From Phycisphaeraceae bacterium (GTDB lineage: Bacteria; Planctomycetota; Phycisphaerae; Phycisphaerales; UBA1924): a stretch of 64,000 nucleotides of DNA. Below, one piece after another: positions 1-9,736 of this stretch. Position 1 is the first letter of the stretch, and each line of letters starts with the position of its first letter. The stretch covers positions 372,001-436,000 of the forward strand of contig JAHBWV010000001.1 of assembly GCA_019636845.1 (NCBI GenBank). Direction: 5' to 3'. The translations under genes and the position numbers were made by a program. Below the pieces are notes generated by a model. The model did not search any database. It was given only the letters and a program-made list of their open reading frames with translations, and was not told the origin of the DNA.

Positions 1-953
1 TCCCACTCGATCGACGACGGACCCGGCAGCAGAATATCCGGCGCGCCCAGCGTCGCAGACGCCGCATCGGTGATCGTGGGCTGATCTGTCCATGGCCGTG
101 GTTCAACCGGACTCACGCCGATGAGCTTCGCCGATGCGAGCGGGCGCAACCGCCCCGCATCCGGCATCCACCCGATCACGTTGTCCAGCACGACTGTCGA
201 GCCCGGCACCGTTCCATCGCCAGGCGTGACACCCTGCTCTGATTCCGTCTCGGGCCGAGCCGCATCTATCGGGGAGAGTCTGACGAGCCCCGGCCCAGCC
301 GCGACGGCCTCTCGCACGCCGAAGGCGGATCCGTCTGAGAGCCACACACGCGTGCCGCTCGCTGCGGTTTGCGGGTTCGAGATCAGCACAACCGACACCG
401 TCTCCAGCCCGAGCCGCCTGCGCGACCCCGTGTCGAGATCGATCAGCAGCACGGTTCCTCCGGCGAACGCATCGTCCTCATCGCTCGGAGCGAGACCGGC
501 TACGAACCCTCGCAGCAGGTCGCCGTTGCTCAGGATCACGGTGTCATCGCCCGGTGGGTGGAGCGGGGACGGCTCGCTTGCCTCGGAGATCGAACGCACG
601 CGATCCAGCGCAACATGCAGCCGACCCAGCGTCGGATGCACGACCGCGATCGTCTCCTCGTCACCCTCCACGTGCTCGACCATGCCCACAAGCCGCTGCC
701 CGTCCGAAGTCACCACCGCCCGGAGCCCGTCGACCGGCGCGACCCGCACGCCCGAAGCGGCGTACACGGCCAGAATCTGCGAAGCGGGCGCGGTCCGTCT
801 CACGCCCGACGCGTCCACGTAAGACATCCCCGAGAGTTCGAGCCGCTCGGGCGTGACGGTCTGGCGCGAGAGGTCCGCGCCGACAAGCGTGTGCCTCGCC
901 GGGTCGGGTCCGGAGAAGAGCGCCAACGCCGCGATGATCAGCGAGAGGTTCAT
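1..953 (-). CDS. Hypothetical secreted protein, C-terminus cut by window edge
   Basis: The frame opens at ATG 953-951 and stays open to the left edge, giving 317 visible codons with no stop. The N-terminus (MNLSLIIAALALFSG) is a short hydrophobic stretch resembling an export signal. The body is beta-rich and repeats a strand-turn-strand pattern of the form S-D/N-G-x-x-L-x-G: TSDGQRLVG at residues 82-90, LSNGDLLRG at 141-149 and WLSDGSAFG at 203-211. Its start overlaps the stop of the upstream prenyltransferase-fold gene as ATGA, so it is probably translated by coupling as the last visible member of a four-gene operon. I do not recognise a named family and assign no function. The reading frame and operon placement are well supported by the overlap. 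Confidence 0.75.
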   Translation of the reverse strand, partial: MNLSLIIAALALFSGPDPARHTLVGADLSRQTVTPERLELSGMSYVDASGVRRTAPASQILAVYAASGVRVAPVDGLRAVVTSDGQRLVGMVEHVEGDEETIAVVHPTLGRLHVALDRVRSISEASEPSPLHPPGDDTVILSNGDLLRGFVAGLAPSDEDDAFAGGTVLLIDLDTGSRRRLGLETVSVVLISNPQTAASGTRVWLSDGSAFGVREAVAAGPGLVRLSPIDAARPETESEQGVTPGDGTVPGSTVVLDNVIGWMPDAGRLRPLASAKLIGVSPVEPRPWTDQPTITDAASATLGAPDILLPGPSSIEW

Positions 954-2110
954 TTCTGAAAGATCGGCAGATACCGCTTCGGCATCTGAAGCACAAGCAG
1001 TGCCATCGCCGTCGAATACGTCGGCCCCACGGATCGATCATCCCACGAGCCGTTGTCCTGCTGTTGAGCAAGCAGCTCCTCGCGGGTTGCGGGCCACCAC
1101 CTAGACCACCACTCCCCGCCCGCGAGGTACATCGCCTGCACCGCGTAGTAATGCCCATAAAAGTAGTGCGTGCGCGGCGCACGCCCGGTGCCCGGCATCG
1201 CCGCCATGGTGAGATACGCCAGCCCGCGATTCAGCGACTCATCCTCATAGATCCCCGCGTAGTACAACGCGGCCACGCCCGCCGCAGAACGAGGCCACGC
1301 CGACGCGCCCACGTCGAGCTGATACTTGAACCCTCCGTCAGGATTCTGGCACTGGCGCACATAGGTGACGGCGCGATCGATCGTGTCGCGAGAGACCTCG
1401 ATCCCCGCGTTCCGCGCCGAACGAAGACCCATCACAAGACAGATCGTGACCGATACATCCGCGTCGTACGGCACCGGGTTGTACCGCCACCCGCCCTGAT
1501 CGTTCTGCGTCGCCTCGATCAGACGCACGGCCTTCACCAGCGCCTCGTGCGTTCGCTGCGCCAGGCGAGTGTCGCCGCCACCCGCAGTCATTCCATAGAC
1601 CTCGCCGAGGAACAGCGTCGCAAACCCGTGCCCGTACATCGGCCCGTTCGCGGCGTCCGACGCGAGCAGCCCATTCTCCGCAACATTCGCCAGCACGAAG
1701 TCGAGACCCTTCGAGACGTGCTCGGCGTACGGGCCCCGCCCCGGCACGCTCCCGTCGGCCATGAACGCCAGACACGCGAGCGCGGTGATCGCGATGTTCC
1801 TCTCGTATCGCAGATCCCCGAACGATCCGTCCGAGTTCTGCTGCTGCGAGAGATACGCGAGCCCCTTGGCAATCGACGAGTCCAACTCAGGCGTGATCTC
1901 GTTCTCGAGCACGAAGTTCTGCGCGCTGATGCGTCCCTCGATCGCGATGTCGCTCAAGGGATCGGGCCGCGCTGCCGGACGCTCCGCAGCCGGTGGGGGG
2001 GCTGGTGGGATGTCCTGTGCCGCGACTTGTCCGTGTGCCAGAGCGCACGCGACGAGCAGGCAGACACGCGGAACACCGGACCTCAAGAACCTCGACCGCA
2101 CGCGGATCAT
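950..2110 (-). CDS. Prenyltransferase / squalene-oxidase repeat-fold secreted protein
   Basis: This 386-residue protein has an N-terminal signal-like helix (residues about 12-32) followed by an alpha-alpha toroid of the squalene-hopene cyclase / prenyltransferase beta-subunit type. QW-like repeats are visible as QQNSDGSFGDL, NDQGGWRYNP, CQNPDGGFKYQ and QQDNGSWDDRS. I see no DxDD cyclase motif, so it is probably not a terpene cyclase; planctomycetes encode many such non-enzymatic-looking toroid proteins next to large membrane proteins. Its start overlaps the stop of the upstream Ser/Gln-rich gene by 4 bases (ATGA) and its own stop overlaps the next gene the same way, which argues for one co-translated unit. 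The fold assignment is firm; the role is unknown, with binding of a periplasmic protein or peptide as one possibility. Confidence 0.85.
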   Translation of the reverse strand: MIRVRSRFLRSGVPRVCLLVACALAHGQVAAQDIPPAPPPAAERPAARPDPLSDIAIEGRISAQNFVLENEITPELDSSIAKGLAYLSQQQNSDGSFGDLRYERNIAITALACLAFMADGSVPGRGPYAEHVSKGLDFVLANVAENGLLASDAANGPMYGHGFATLFLGEVYGMTAGGGDTRLAQRTHEALVKAVRLIEATQNDQGGWRYNPVPYDADVSVTICLVMGLRSARNAGIEVSRDTIDRAVTYVRQCQNPDGGFKYQLDVGASAWPRSAAGVAALYYAGIYEDESLNRGLAYLTMAAMPGTGRAPRTHYFYGHYYAVQAMYLAGGEWWSRWWPATREELLAQQQDNGSWDDRSVGPTYSTAMALLVLQMPKRYLPIFQK

Positions 2111-2784
2111 CGCTTGGGCTCCTCGGCGAGCCGCCTGTAGTACTGCTCCGTCATCGTCTGGTAAATCGAACTGAACCGATCGCTCGAGCCCTGCACCAAA
2201 GCATCACGCAGGCGTGCCGGCAACGCGCCCCACGCCGCGGCGTTCAACTCGACGCTGTTCATCTGCCCATCGCGCCGCCCCGGCGGGGTTCCCTCGCTCG
2301 GATCACCCTGCGAGTTCTCCTGGCTCTGCGCCTCTTGCTGCTCGCGCTGCTGCTGGTTCGGCTGTTGCTGCTGCTCCTGCTGCGAGGACGACGAGGAAGA
2401 CGACGACGAAGAACTCTGCTGGTTCTGCATCGCCGCGGCGATCACCGCGTCGAGCTTCCGCACCGCGTCCTCTTGAAGACGCTGCGTGACAAGCCCGATG
2501 TCTTGCCCCGGATCGAGCCGCGCCGCTGTCTGCTCCATCAGACGCACGGCCTGCTGGAACGCCTCGGCCGCCTCTTCCGCCGACAACTTGTCATCAAGCG
2601 CGGTTCGCCCGGGCTCCTCAGGAAGACGGACTTGAGGATCCTCAGCACCCGGAGGTCGCAGCCCCAGCAACTCATCGAGCGACGGCAGACGCCTCGGCGG
2701 CTCCACAACAACACCGCCGCTCGCGCCGAACGCAGTGCCCGCTGCCAGCACGAGAGCAAGACGGATTCGCTTCCGATCGGTCAC
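2107..2784 (-). CDS. Secreted Ser/Gln-rich hypothetical protein
   Basis: The 225-residue protein starts with GTG (2784-2782), which overlaps the stop of the upstream large gene as GTGA. A signal-peptide-like N-terminus (LALVLAAGTAFGASGG) precedes a short helical part (residues about 60-120). A low-complexity tract follows, with 11 consecutive serines and then glutamine/glutamate-rich sequence (about residues 122-160). The C-terminal 50 residues are conserved-looking, with a segment ALPARLRDALVQG followed by SIYQTMTEQYYRRLAEE. Proteins with this ending are commonly found in planctomycetes beside DUF4175-like genes (recalled from general knowledge, not searched here). No enzymatic motif is visible. 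The gene is embedded in a run of 4-base overlaps and is therefore likely a partner of the coiled-coil membrane protein. Confidence 0.75.
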   Translation of the reverse strand: MTDRKRIRLALVLAAGTAFGASGGVVVEPPRRLPSLDELLGLRPPGAEDPQVRLPEEPGRTALDDKLSAEEAAEAFQQAVRLMEQTAARLDPGQDIGLVTQRLQEDAVRKLDAVIAAAMQNQQSSSSSSSSSSSQQEQQQQPNQQQREQQEAQSQENSQGDPSEGTPPGRRDGQMNSVELNAAAWGALPARLRDALVQGSSDRFSSIYQTMTEQYYRRLAEEPKR

Positions 2785-5700
2785 GACCGCCCCTCCATTC
2801 CTGTCGCTCCTCCCGAGATCCCGGGTCCGCGCTCGATAGGCCGTGTCTCGGGCACCTCCGGCCCGGTCGGCAGAGACTGTGTCGGCTGTGCCATCGACTC
2901 AAGCAGGGCGCGACCCTGCTCGGCGATCTCTCGCTGGAGCCGGCCCATCGACTCGATCTCATCCGTTGTAGCGCTCGAAGGATCGTCGTCCGCGGCGCGT
3001 GTCGCTTCGAGCACGTACTGCTGCATCTCACGCAAGAGGCGAAGTTTCGCAAGATCCGGGATCAACCGCTCGTTCCCCTGCCCCTGACCACCGCCTCCGC
3101 CGCCCTGCTCCCCTCCAGCCTGATCCCTGAAATCGCGATCATCCTTCGGATCGGCGAGGGCGTTCAGCAGCGACTGCAGCAATCGCGCCGCAGTCTCCTG
3201 GCGCCGGAGCACGCCCCGATCGACACGTGCCTCGCGGAGCGACTCTGCCGCGCTCCGCATGTCCTGATCCATGCGTTCATGGGCGAACGCGAACACCTGC
3301 ACCTCAGCGAGTTCCTCTGTCTTCTGGCGCAGCTCATCGAGCGTCAGGCGAAGCCCGTCCTGCTGCTCTCCCGCCTGGCGGACGCCCGCCCTCTCGCGTC
3401 GATCCAACTCTCGTCCGACCAGCGGCTCGCTCCGGCGGAGCAGATCGATCTGCTGCTCAAGGGCCTCCCGGTACGCCGCCCGAAGCTCCTTGCGCTTCCG
3501 GCCCGCATCCCGTTCGGCCGCCTCCTTATCCAGACGCTCCGCCTCGGCCTTCGCATCGCGTAGCCGCGCTGCGCTCAGCCGCTCGGCGCTGTCCGCGCTC
3601 TCAAGGTCCAGCGGCTCACGGAGCGAGGCGATCGCGATCCCCTGCGCAGTGGACGCCGCAAGTACCAGATTGCCCACACCCTCCATCGCCCGCCCCGCTG
3701 CGGAGATTTGATCGATCACACCCAGCGTGTTCTGGCTCAGCCGGATCATCCCCGTGTCCAGTCCTGCCGTCGGTCCGCCGCCCCTCGCGCGGGCCAGCAG
3801 CGCGATCTGAACATCCTGCTGCGCGATCAGCGATTCCAGCGACTCGATGATGCTCGCCAGTTGCCGGCGCAGCGCCTGGTCCCGACGCTGCTCCGCGCTG
3901 TCAAGATCGCGCAGCATCTCCTCCAACGTCTCGATCGCCTCTTGCTGACCTCGAGCCGCGGCATTCGCCTGGTTCTGCGCGATCTGTTGCGCCGCCTCCT
4001 CCAGCTTTGGTGCGATGTTGCTCGATCGTCCGCGCTGGGTTGCGATCGCCATCGCCTGCGACTGGGCCGCGTCCGCCTCGCGCAGATCTCTGCTCCGCTC
4101 GGAGAGCTCGTCGAGCGCGCCCGTCGCCGCGTCAGCCGCGTCCTGCTGGCGATCGGCGATCCGCTCCAGTTCGGTTCGCTCGTCCGGCGTGAGCGCCGAA
4201 ACATCGCGGCCGGTGGTCCGTGATGCGATGTCAAGCGTCTGCTGCAGCAGCCGCCGCTGCTCGGAGAGCAGCCGCTCGACCGAACGCCTCGCAACCCACG
4301 CGTCCTGCCCATTGTCGAGCAGCCGTACCAGTTGGCCAAGCTCGTCCCTCACCTGCTCCTGGTCGCTCGCGATGCGTTGTTGCATCGCGGGGTCATCCTC
4401 GCTCGCCTCCGGCTCTTGCGAGCGTTCGAGCCCGGCAGCACGCTCCTGGATTCCCTCGGTCGCGCGCTGCGACGCAGCCGCGGCCCCCTCGACGAACGAC
4501 CTCGCATCGCCGAGGATGCTCTCGAGCGCGGTATCGCGCAGATTGTTCCGCTCCGTGCGCTGCGCCAGTCGCTCGATCGTCTCACGCTGCGCCGCGATAC
4601 GCTCGCCCAGAGCCGCCTGACGCTCGGCCAGATCGCGAGGCGGCGGCACCCGCTCACCCGCGCGTGTGATCTCTGACTGCTCCGCATCCAGGCGAATCGC
4701 GGCCTGGCGCACGGACTGAAGCTCCGCTCGAACCTGCTCGATCAGGCGCGGCTCAGAGATCACCCTGAGACGCCTCGTCGTCGATCGCACGGCCCCGTGC
4801 GACGCACCGTCGAGCGCGAAGCCATCGGTCGCGATCGCGTGCAACCACACCTCGTCGCCCTCGCGAAGATCCAGCGACGCCAGTTCCAGCACCGTCCGCG
4901 CGTTCTGCGAACGAGTTGCAGACTCCGGACCCAACGGCCCCGCCACCACACGCGGCTCGCCGACACCCTCAGGGCCGACGCCCGAACTCGGTGCGGGCGG
5001 GCGAGCAACCTGAAGATCGAGCGCAACGCTCGCAACCGCGATGTCGTCTCGCGCCTCCGCGGTCGCAGGGATCACGGCCGTCGCGAGCACCGCCTCGTCC
5101 TGCGCCGGCTCGGTGACCGCAGCGGTCGGAGCCGCATCATCGATCGCATCGAACGCCAGCGTCACCTCGTCCGCAGACCTCAGCCCGTGCCGATCGACCA
5201 CCATGATACGAAGAACCATCGGGTCGCGAAGCGTCCACTCGAACGACCAACGCTCCGGCTCCAGTTTCGCACGCAGATCATCCGGCAACGATTCGAGGCC
5301 GAGCGCCTGCCTGAGGAACCCGGAATGACCCGCCTCGCCCTGGAGTGTCGCCGACACGGGCTTGCTGTGCTCAATCGTCAATGAAACCCGAGAACCCTTG
5401 AGCGCGGGAGCAATCGCGCCGCTCCGGTCCTTCTCAGGATCGACAACGATCGACGCCGTCACACGCTCGGGCTCCAATGCCGCGAGCGCATCGCGAGCAT
5501 ACGCCGGAGCGTCCACCACGATCGACGCACGCCTCACGCTCGGCGGCCGGACCACAAGCACCCTCACCGGCTCCGTGCGGCTGTCCTCAGACTCAAACCA
5601 GTATTCAACCTCGAACTCATCGCGTGATCCCGCCACATCCGCCGAGAGCCCCATCGCGAGCGACCCCGGCTCGATCAGACGCTCGAACAGCTCCCCGCTC

Positions 5701-6524
5701 GTCGGATCCCCTCGACGCTCCACCTCGGGGACCTCCACCACACGATTCTGCGACGTGAGCACAACCGTCTGCGTCTGCCCCGGTTTGGCTCCATCGATCA
5801 CGCGGAACTGGGCCGTCACACGCGACTGCCCTTCGCGTCTATTCGTCCGCGTCAGCACCGCCCGCAACGCGAGTGCCTGATTCGCCGGATGCACGTGAAC
5901 GTTCGTTCCGTCAGCGACCAGCGTACGCGTCGGCCACTTCACGCTCGACCACGGTGTCAGCACGCGCCGGGCCGCCGTCGACACCAACTCCGGCCACACA
6001 AAGGCAGGGGCGACAGCGATGGCAACCGCCACCAGGAGCATCCCGCACGCGAGCGCGGCGGATCTCGGCGCGAGCATCGCGCCCACCAGGCGCGGAGACC
6101 ACAGCCGCGACGAACGATCCGCAACTTGCTCGGCCAGCGCTCGCTCGATCGGCGTCTGACCCTTTGAGTCCGCAAACTCAAGCCCCGACGCCAAAATACC
6201 CTCAAGACCGGCTTCGCGACCCGCTCTGCTGCGCTCGACACGCAACGCGACCTCGTGCAACGGGGGACGGAACCGAACGCCCGGGAGCACATACCGAGCT
6301 AACCCCCACGCGAGGAAGACTCCCAGCCCGATCAGGAACACAAGACGAAATCCGCGCGGGAAGCGCAGCACAAAGTCGAGCATCCCGACAGAGACCATCG
6401 CGACGATGACAGCCGAGAACACAATCGCGACCCCGCGCCCTATCAGCATCAAGCGGGCCGTCGTGCGCAGACGCCTCAGCCCGCGCTCGATCTGACTCGC
6501 GATGCCGCGGGCGTCCGTTCCCAT
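2781..6524 (-). CDS. DUF4175-like giant membrane-anchored coiled-coil protein
   Basis: I place the start at ATG 6524-6522 (MGTDARGIASQ), preceded by AGAGGA at a good distance; in-frame upstream codons exist back to 6587 but lack a better ribosome site. The product is about 1247 residues. Two transmembrane helices lie at roughly residues 25-80 and another at about 160-180. They are followed by a large beta-rich extracytoplasmic region (roughly 200-600), then a very long Arg/Glu/Gln-rich coiled coil (roughly 610-1150) with a Gly-rich break (GGEQGGGGGGQGQGN). This architecture resembles the DUF4175-type proteins of planctomycetes and related phyla, which occur with toroid and VWA proteins. It is the first gene of the leftward operon, and its stop overlaps the next start. 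A scaffold or envelope-spanning role is an inference. Confidence 0.75.
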   Translation of the reverse strand: MGTDARGIASQIERGLRRLRTTARLMLIGRGVAIVFSAVIVAMVSVGMLDFVLRFPRGFRLVFLIGLGVFLAWGLARYVLPGVRFRPPLHEVALRVERSRAGREAGLEGILASGLEFADSKGQTPIERALAEQVADRSSRLWSPRLVGAMLAPRSAALACGMLLVAVAIAVAPAFVWPELVSTAARRVLTPWSSVKWPTRTLVADGTNVHVHPANQALALRAVLTRTNRREGQSRVTAQFRVIDGAKPGQTQTVVLTSQNRVVEVPEVERRGDPTSGELFERLIEPGSLAMGLSADVAGSRDEFEVEYWFESEDSRTEPVRVLVVRPPSVRRASIVVDAPAYARDALAALEPERVTASIVVDPEKDRSGAIAPALKGSRVSLTIEHSKPVSATLQGEAGHSGFLRQALGLESLPDDLRAKLEPERWSFEWTLRDPMVLRIMVVDRHGLRSADEVTLAFDAIDDAAPTAAVTEPAQDEAVLATAVIPATAEARDDIAVASVALDLQVARPPAPSSGVGPEGVGEPRVVAGPLGPESATRSQNARTVLELASLDLREGDEVWLHAIATDGFALDGASHGAVRSTTRRLRVISEPRLIEQVRAELQSVRQAAIRLDAEQSEITRAGERVPPPRDLAERQAALGERIAAQRETIERLAQRTERNNLRDTALESILGDARSFVEGAAAASQRATEGIQERAAGLERSQEPEASEDDPAMQQRIASDQEQVRDELGQLVRLLDNGQDAWVARRSVERLLSEQRRLLQQTLDIASRTTGRDVSALTPDERTELERIADRQQDAADAATGALDELSERSRDLREADAAQSQAMAIATQRGRSSNIAPKLEEAAQQIAQNQANAAARGQQEAIETLEEMLRDLDSAEQRRDQALRRQLASIIESLESLIAQQDVQIALLARARGGGPTAGLDTGMIRLSQNTLGVIDQISAAGRAMEGVGNLVLAASTAQGIAIASLREPLDLESADSAERLSAARLRDAKAEAERLDKEAAERDAGRKRKELRAAYREALEQQIDLLRRSEPLVGRELDRRERAGVRQAGEQQDGLRLTLDELRQKTEELAEVQVFAFAHERMDQDMRSAAESLREARVDRGVLRRQETAARLLQSLLNALADPKDDRDFRDQAGGEQGGGGGGQGQGNERLIPDLAKLRLLREMQQYVLEATRAADDDPSSATTDEIESMGRLQREIAEQGRALLESMAQPTQSLPTGPEVPETRPIERGPGISGGATGMEGRS

Positions 6525-6719
6525 CCCTGATCCTCTCATGAACTGCAAACCGCAACCACTCAACCCCACCCGACCCCTATCAAACATTCGACGGCGGAGA
6601 AGGTTGAGATCATTGATTCTCCAACGATCCGAAATCTCGCCTGCGCCGAGACCCCATCATCTTACCGAACGGATCGGGATCGAGGTCCACCCCCCGGATC
6701 CTCCGAGGACAAACCGAAA

Positions 6720-6744
6720 GGGGCCTCCCGAATCGGGAAGCCCC
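6720..6744 (-). terminator. Rho-independent-like terminator after ftsK
   Basis: The inverted repeat GGGGC..TCCCGA/TCGGGA..GCCCC lies 32 bases past the ftsK stop and is followed on the minus strand by TTTCGGTTTG. It separates ftsK from the downstream coiled-coil operon. Confidence 0.7.
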
Positions 6745-6775
6745 TGAAGTTCCAATCACCAGCCCTACCTGCCGC

Positions 6776-9736
6776 TCACGCCGCACCCTGGTTCCGACGC
6801 TGGTCCGGTCGGATCACGCGTGGGTCCGGCGGCTCATCGTCCCCCTCCTCGCCCCCTTCATCGATCTCTTCGGCCATCTCCGGGCCTCCGGCAACGTCAT
6901 CCGGCTCGTCCGCGTTGTCATCGGATTCATCATCAAAGGAAGTGTCCGACTCCTCGTCGTCTTCCCACGGTGCTTCCTCCGTGGCCGGCGCAACGTTCCT
7001 GCCCGAGTCCCCTCCCTCGTTCTCGCCCGCAAAGAGCGTCCCCGCGCTCTGCTCACGCTTCTCGTCCTCGGCCGCGAGCCGCTTCATCGCCTCCCACTGC
7101 TCGATCGTGATCAGCACGTCCCGTGCGACAGATCCCTTGTGGTCGGAGATGATCCCGGCGATGCCCATGAGGTCGATCAGGCGGCTCGAACGCGTGTACC
7201 CGATCGCGAGCCGCCGTTGCAGCAGCGACACCGAGCCGCGTCCGGACTCCAGCACGATCTCCACCGCTCGATCGAACATAGGGTCTTCCTGCGCCGCCGC
7301 GAGCGATGCGGAGGAGTTGTTCTCGCTCTCCGCAAGCCGTTCCTCGTCACTGCCACCGGAGCGGATCTGCATGAGTTGGCGCTCGAAGGTCGGTCCGGCG
7401 ATGTCGCGCATGAAGCGGACGACGCGCCGGATCTCCTTGTCGTCCACCAGTGTGCCCTGGGAGCGGACGAGCTTGCTGGTCCGCGGGGAGAGATAGAGCA
7501 TGTCACCCTGACCGAGCAACAACTCGCCGCCCTTCTGATCGAGCACGATCCGCGAGTCCATGCCGCTGGCAACCTTGAACGAGATGCGGCACGGCATGTT
7601 GGACTTGATCAGACCCGTCACGACGTTCGCCTGCGGGCGCTGCGTCGCCAGAATCAAGTGAATCCCCACCGCACGCGCCTTCTGCGCAATACGAATGATC
7701 GACCCCTCGACCTCCTTGTTGGTCATCATCAGGTCGGCCAGCTCGTCGATGATGAACACCATGTATGGCAGGCGCCGGGGGATCCGCGCCTCCTCCTCGG
7801 GCGTCGCCGGATTCAACGCGGCCTTGAGGTCCTCCCACGGGAGTTCGTTGTACGACGCGATGTCGCGGCAGCCCGCCTCCGCCAGCAGCTCGTACCGCTC
7901 GTCCATCTTCTTGCACGCCCACTCCAGGATCGCCGCCGCCTTCGCCATCTCCGTCACCACCGGGCACATCAGGTGCGGGATGTCCTTGAACTGGCTCATC
8001 TCGACCATCTTCGGATCGACCAGAACCAGCTTGAGTTCGTTGGGCTTCTTCGTGTAAAGGAAGCTCATGATGATCGTGTTCATGCACACCGACTTGCCAG
8101 AGCCCGTCGTGCCCGCGATCAGCATGTGCGGCATCTGCGTGAGGTCCGCGATCAGCGGATCTCCCGCGGCGTCCTTGCCCAGGAACATCGGCAGCTTCAT
8201 CTTCGCGAACGCCTCGGAGTTGCTCATCAACTCCTTCAGGCGGACACGCTCCTTGGTCGGATTGGGCACCTCGATACCGACGGTGTCGCGCCCCGCCTGG
8301 TTCGGCACGATGCGGATGTTCACGGCCTTCAGTGACCGAGCGATGTCCGAATCGATCGCGTTCAACTGCGCCACCTTCGTCCCCGGCGCGAGGCGCACGT
8401 CATAGAGCGTGATCACCGGGCCGGACTCGATCCCAACGACCTCGCCGTCGATCTTGTACTGCCTGAGCGCGCCCTCCAGCGCCTGGGCCTGCTCCCGCAC
8501 CATCTCCTCAAGCACCTGAGAGAAGTTCTCCTCCGGCGCTTCGAGGAGGTCCAAACCAGGAAACTGGTATCCCTCCATCTCCGAGACGCCCTGGAGGTCC
8601 CGCAGATCATCCTCGGTCGCCACCTTCCGCGTGTCGCGCCCGAATCGCACCGGGAGCTTGGCGATCTTCTCGCGCAGCTCTTCCTCGGAATAGACCTGCG
8701 GCGCGCCCGGCGCGTCCTCGTCGTCCTCCTCCTCGCGATCCTCATCCACGGGCACGAGCTTCCCGGCCTCCAGCGTCGGCCTCGGTCCGCTCGGCTCCGC
8801 ATCATCCCTTTCCACACGCTGCTTGCGCTTCTTCGGTTCGATCTCGATCGGCTGTGTGCCGCCGAGCCCGCCCGCATCCTCATCGATCGGTGCCGCGGCA
8901 CCGGCGATGATCGCTCTGGTCCCTTTCCCCCGCCCGTTGACACGGGCCCCGCCCCGCTGAGCGACCGGCTCATCATCCAGATCGTGCTCGCGGATGCGCG
9001 GCCCGCGCTGCTTCCTGAACATCGCAACGATCGCCGCCAGGATCCCGCCCGATGCCTTCGCGCCGACGCGAACCGTCGTCTCACCGACGCCCACCGCCGT
9101 CGCGCCCGCGACCTCCGCCGTCCGCTTCGCAGCAGGACGCAGCGACTCGAACACCAGCGCGGGAATCGCCAGCACCCATCGATCGAAGACCACGATCAAC
9201 CCGATCACCATGAAGAGCAGCAGCCACAGCATGCTCCCCAGCTGCTTGAACCGTGCGAAAAGCTCCTCCGCGACCACAGCGCCGATCGTTCCACCCGCCA
9301 GCCCCTCGATCGGACCAAGCCGCGGCGCGACCAACGCAACGATCCCGCTGAGTGAGCACGCGATGATCACAACTCCCGCGCCGCGCACCATCATGTGCGT
9401 CACCGCCCGCCCCAGCATCGGCATCACCATCGCAAGCCCGCTGAACCCGATCAGCAGCCACGCACCCCAACCCATCAGCTTGAAGAGGTGGTACGAGGCC
9501 ATCGCCCCGACCGGACCGCACAGATTCGCGACCGGGTCGTTCTGAGGCCACACGGCGTGTGACGGCGGGTCGGCAGGGTCGAATGAGACAGCCGCAAGCG
9601 CGATGAACGCCCACGCCGTGATCCCCACAAGCCACGCCACGCGCCGCCCGAGTTGCGACTCGCCGCCCGAACCGGCCGAGCCACCCTTCTGTGCGCGCGG
9701 AGACTTCCCGTTCTTCTTCTTGGTGTGTCCAGACAT
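6776..9736 (-). CDS. ftsK: DNA translocase FtsK/SpoIIIE
   Basis: FtsK pumps chromosomal DNA through the division septum by ATP hydrolysis. I chose ATG 9736-9734 (MSGHTKKKNGK) over an in-frame start 18 codons upstream because it gives the usual basic N-terminus. Four to five hydrophobic segments occupy about residues 30-210, followed by a variable charged linker to about residue 380. The motor domain has Walker A GTTGSGKS near residue 541 and the Walker B-like LVLVDPKM near 570. The C-terminal gamma winged-helix domain, which reads KOPS-type sites, is visible from MFDRAVEIVLESGRGS to LITIEQWEAM. An unusual extra acidic tail of about 90 residues (runs of DD, EE, GGEEGDDE) follows gamma. The gene is monocistronic with its own terminator. 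Confidence 0.95.
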   Translation of the reverse strand: MSGHTKKKNGKSPRAQKGGSAGSGGESQLGRRVAWLVGITAWAFIALAAVSFDPADPPSHAVWPQNDPVANLCGPVGAMASYHLFKLMGWGAWLLIGFSGLAMVMPMLGRAVTHMMVRGAGVVIIACSLSGIVALVAPRLGPIEGLAGGTIGAVVAEELFARFKQLGSMLWLLLFMVIGLIVVFDRWVLAIPALVFESLRPAAKRTAEVAGATAVGVGETTVRVGAKASGGILAAIVAMFRKQRGPRIREHDLDDEPVAQRGGARVNGRGKGTRAIIAGAAAPIDEDAGGLGGTQPIEIEPKKRKQRVERDDAEPSGPRPTLEAGKLVPVDEDREEEDDEDAPGAPQVYSEEELREKIAKLPVRFGRDTRKVATEDDLRDLQGVSEMEGYQFPGLDLLEAPEENFSQVLEEMVREQAQALEGALRQYKIDGEVVGIESGPVITLYDVRLAPGTKVAQLNAIDSDIARSLKAVNIRIVPNQAGRDTVGIEVPNPTKERVRLKELMSNSEAFAKMKLPMFLGKDAAGDPLIADLTQMPHMLIAGTTGSGKSVCMNTIIMSFLYTKKPNELKLVLVDPKMVEMSQFKDIPHLMCPVVTEMAKAAAILEWACKKMDERYELLAEAGCRDIASYNELPWEDLKAALNPATPEEEARIPRRLPYMVFIIDELADLMMTNKEVEGSIIRIAQKARAVGIHLILATQRPQANVVTGLIKSNMPCRISFKVASGMDSRIVLDQKGGELLLGQGDMLYLSPRTSKLVRSQGTLVDDKEIRRVVRFMRDIAGPTFERQLMQIRSGGSDEERLAESENNSSASLAAAQEDPMFDRAVEIVLESGRGSVSLLQRRLAIGYTRSSRLIDLMGIAGIISDHKGSVARDVLITIEQWEAMKRLAAEDEKREQSAGTLFAGENEGGDSGRNVAPATEEAPWEDDEESDTSFDDESDDNADEPDDVAGGPEMAEEIDEGGEEGDDEPPDPRVIRPDQRRNQGAA

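Noticed and set aside
121-822. Rightward 233-codon frame at the left edge
   Set aside because: The leftward frame from 953 is coupled by ATGA to the upstream gene and has a signal peptide; the rightward one is Ser/Arg/Pro-rich with no start signal.
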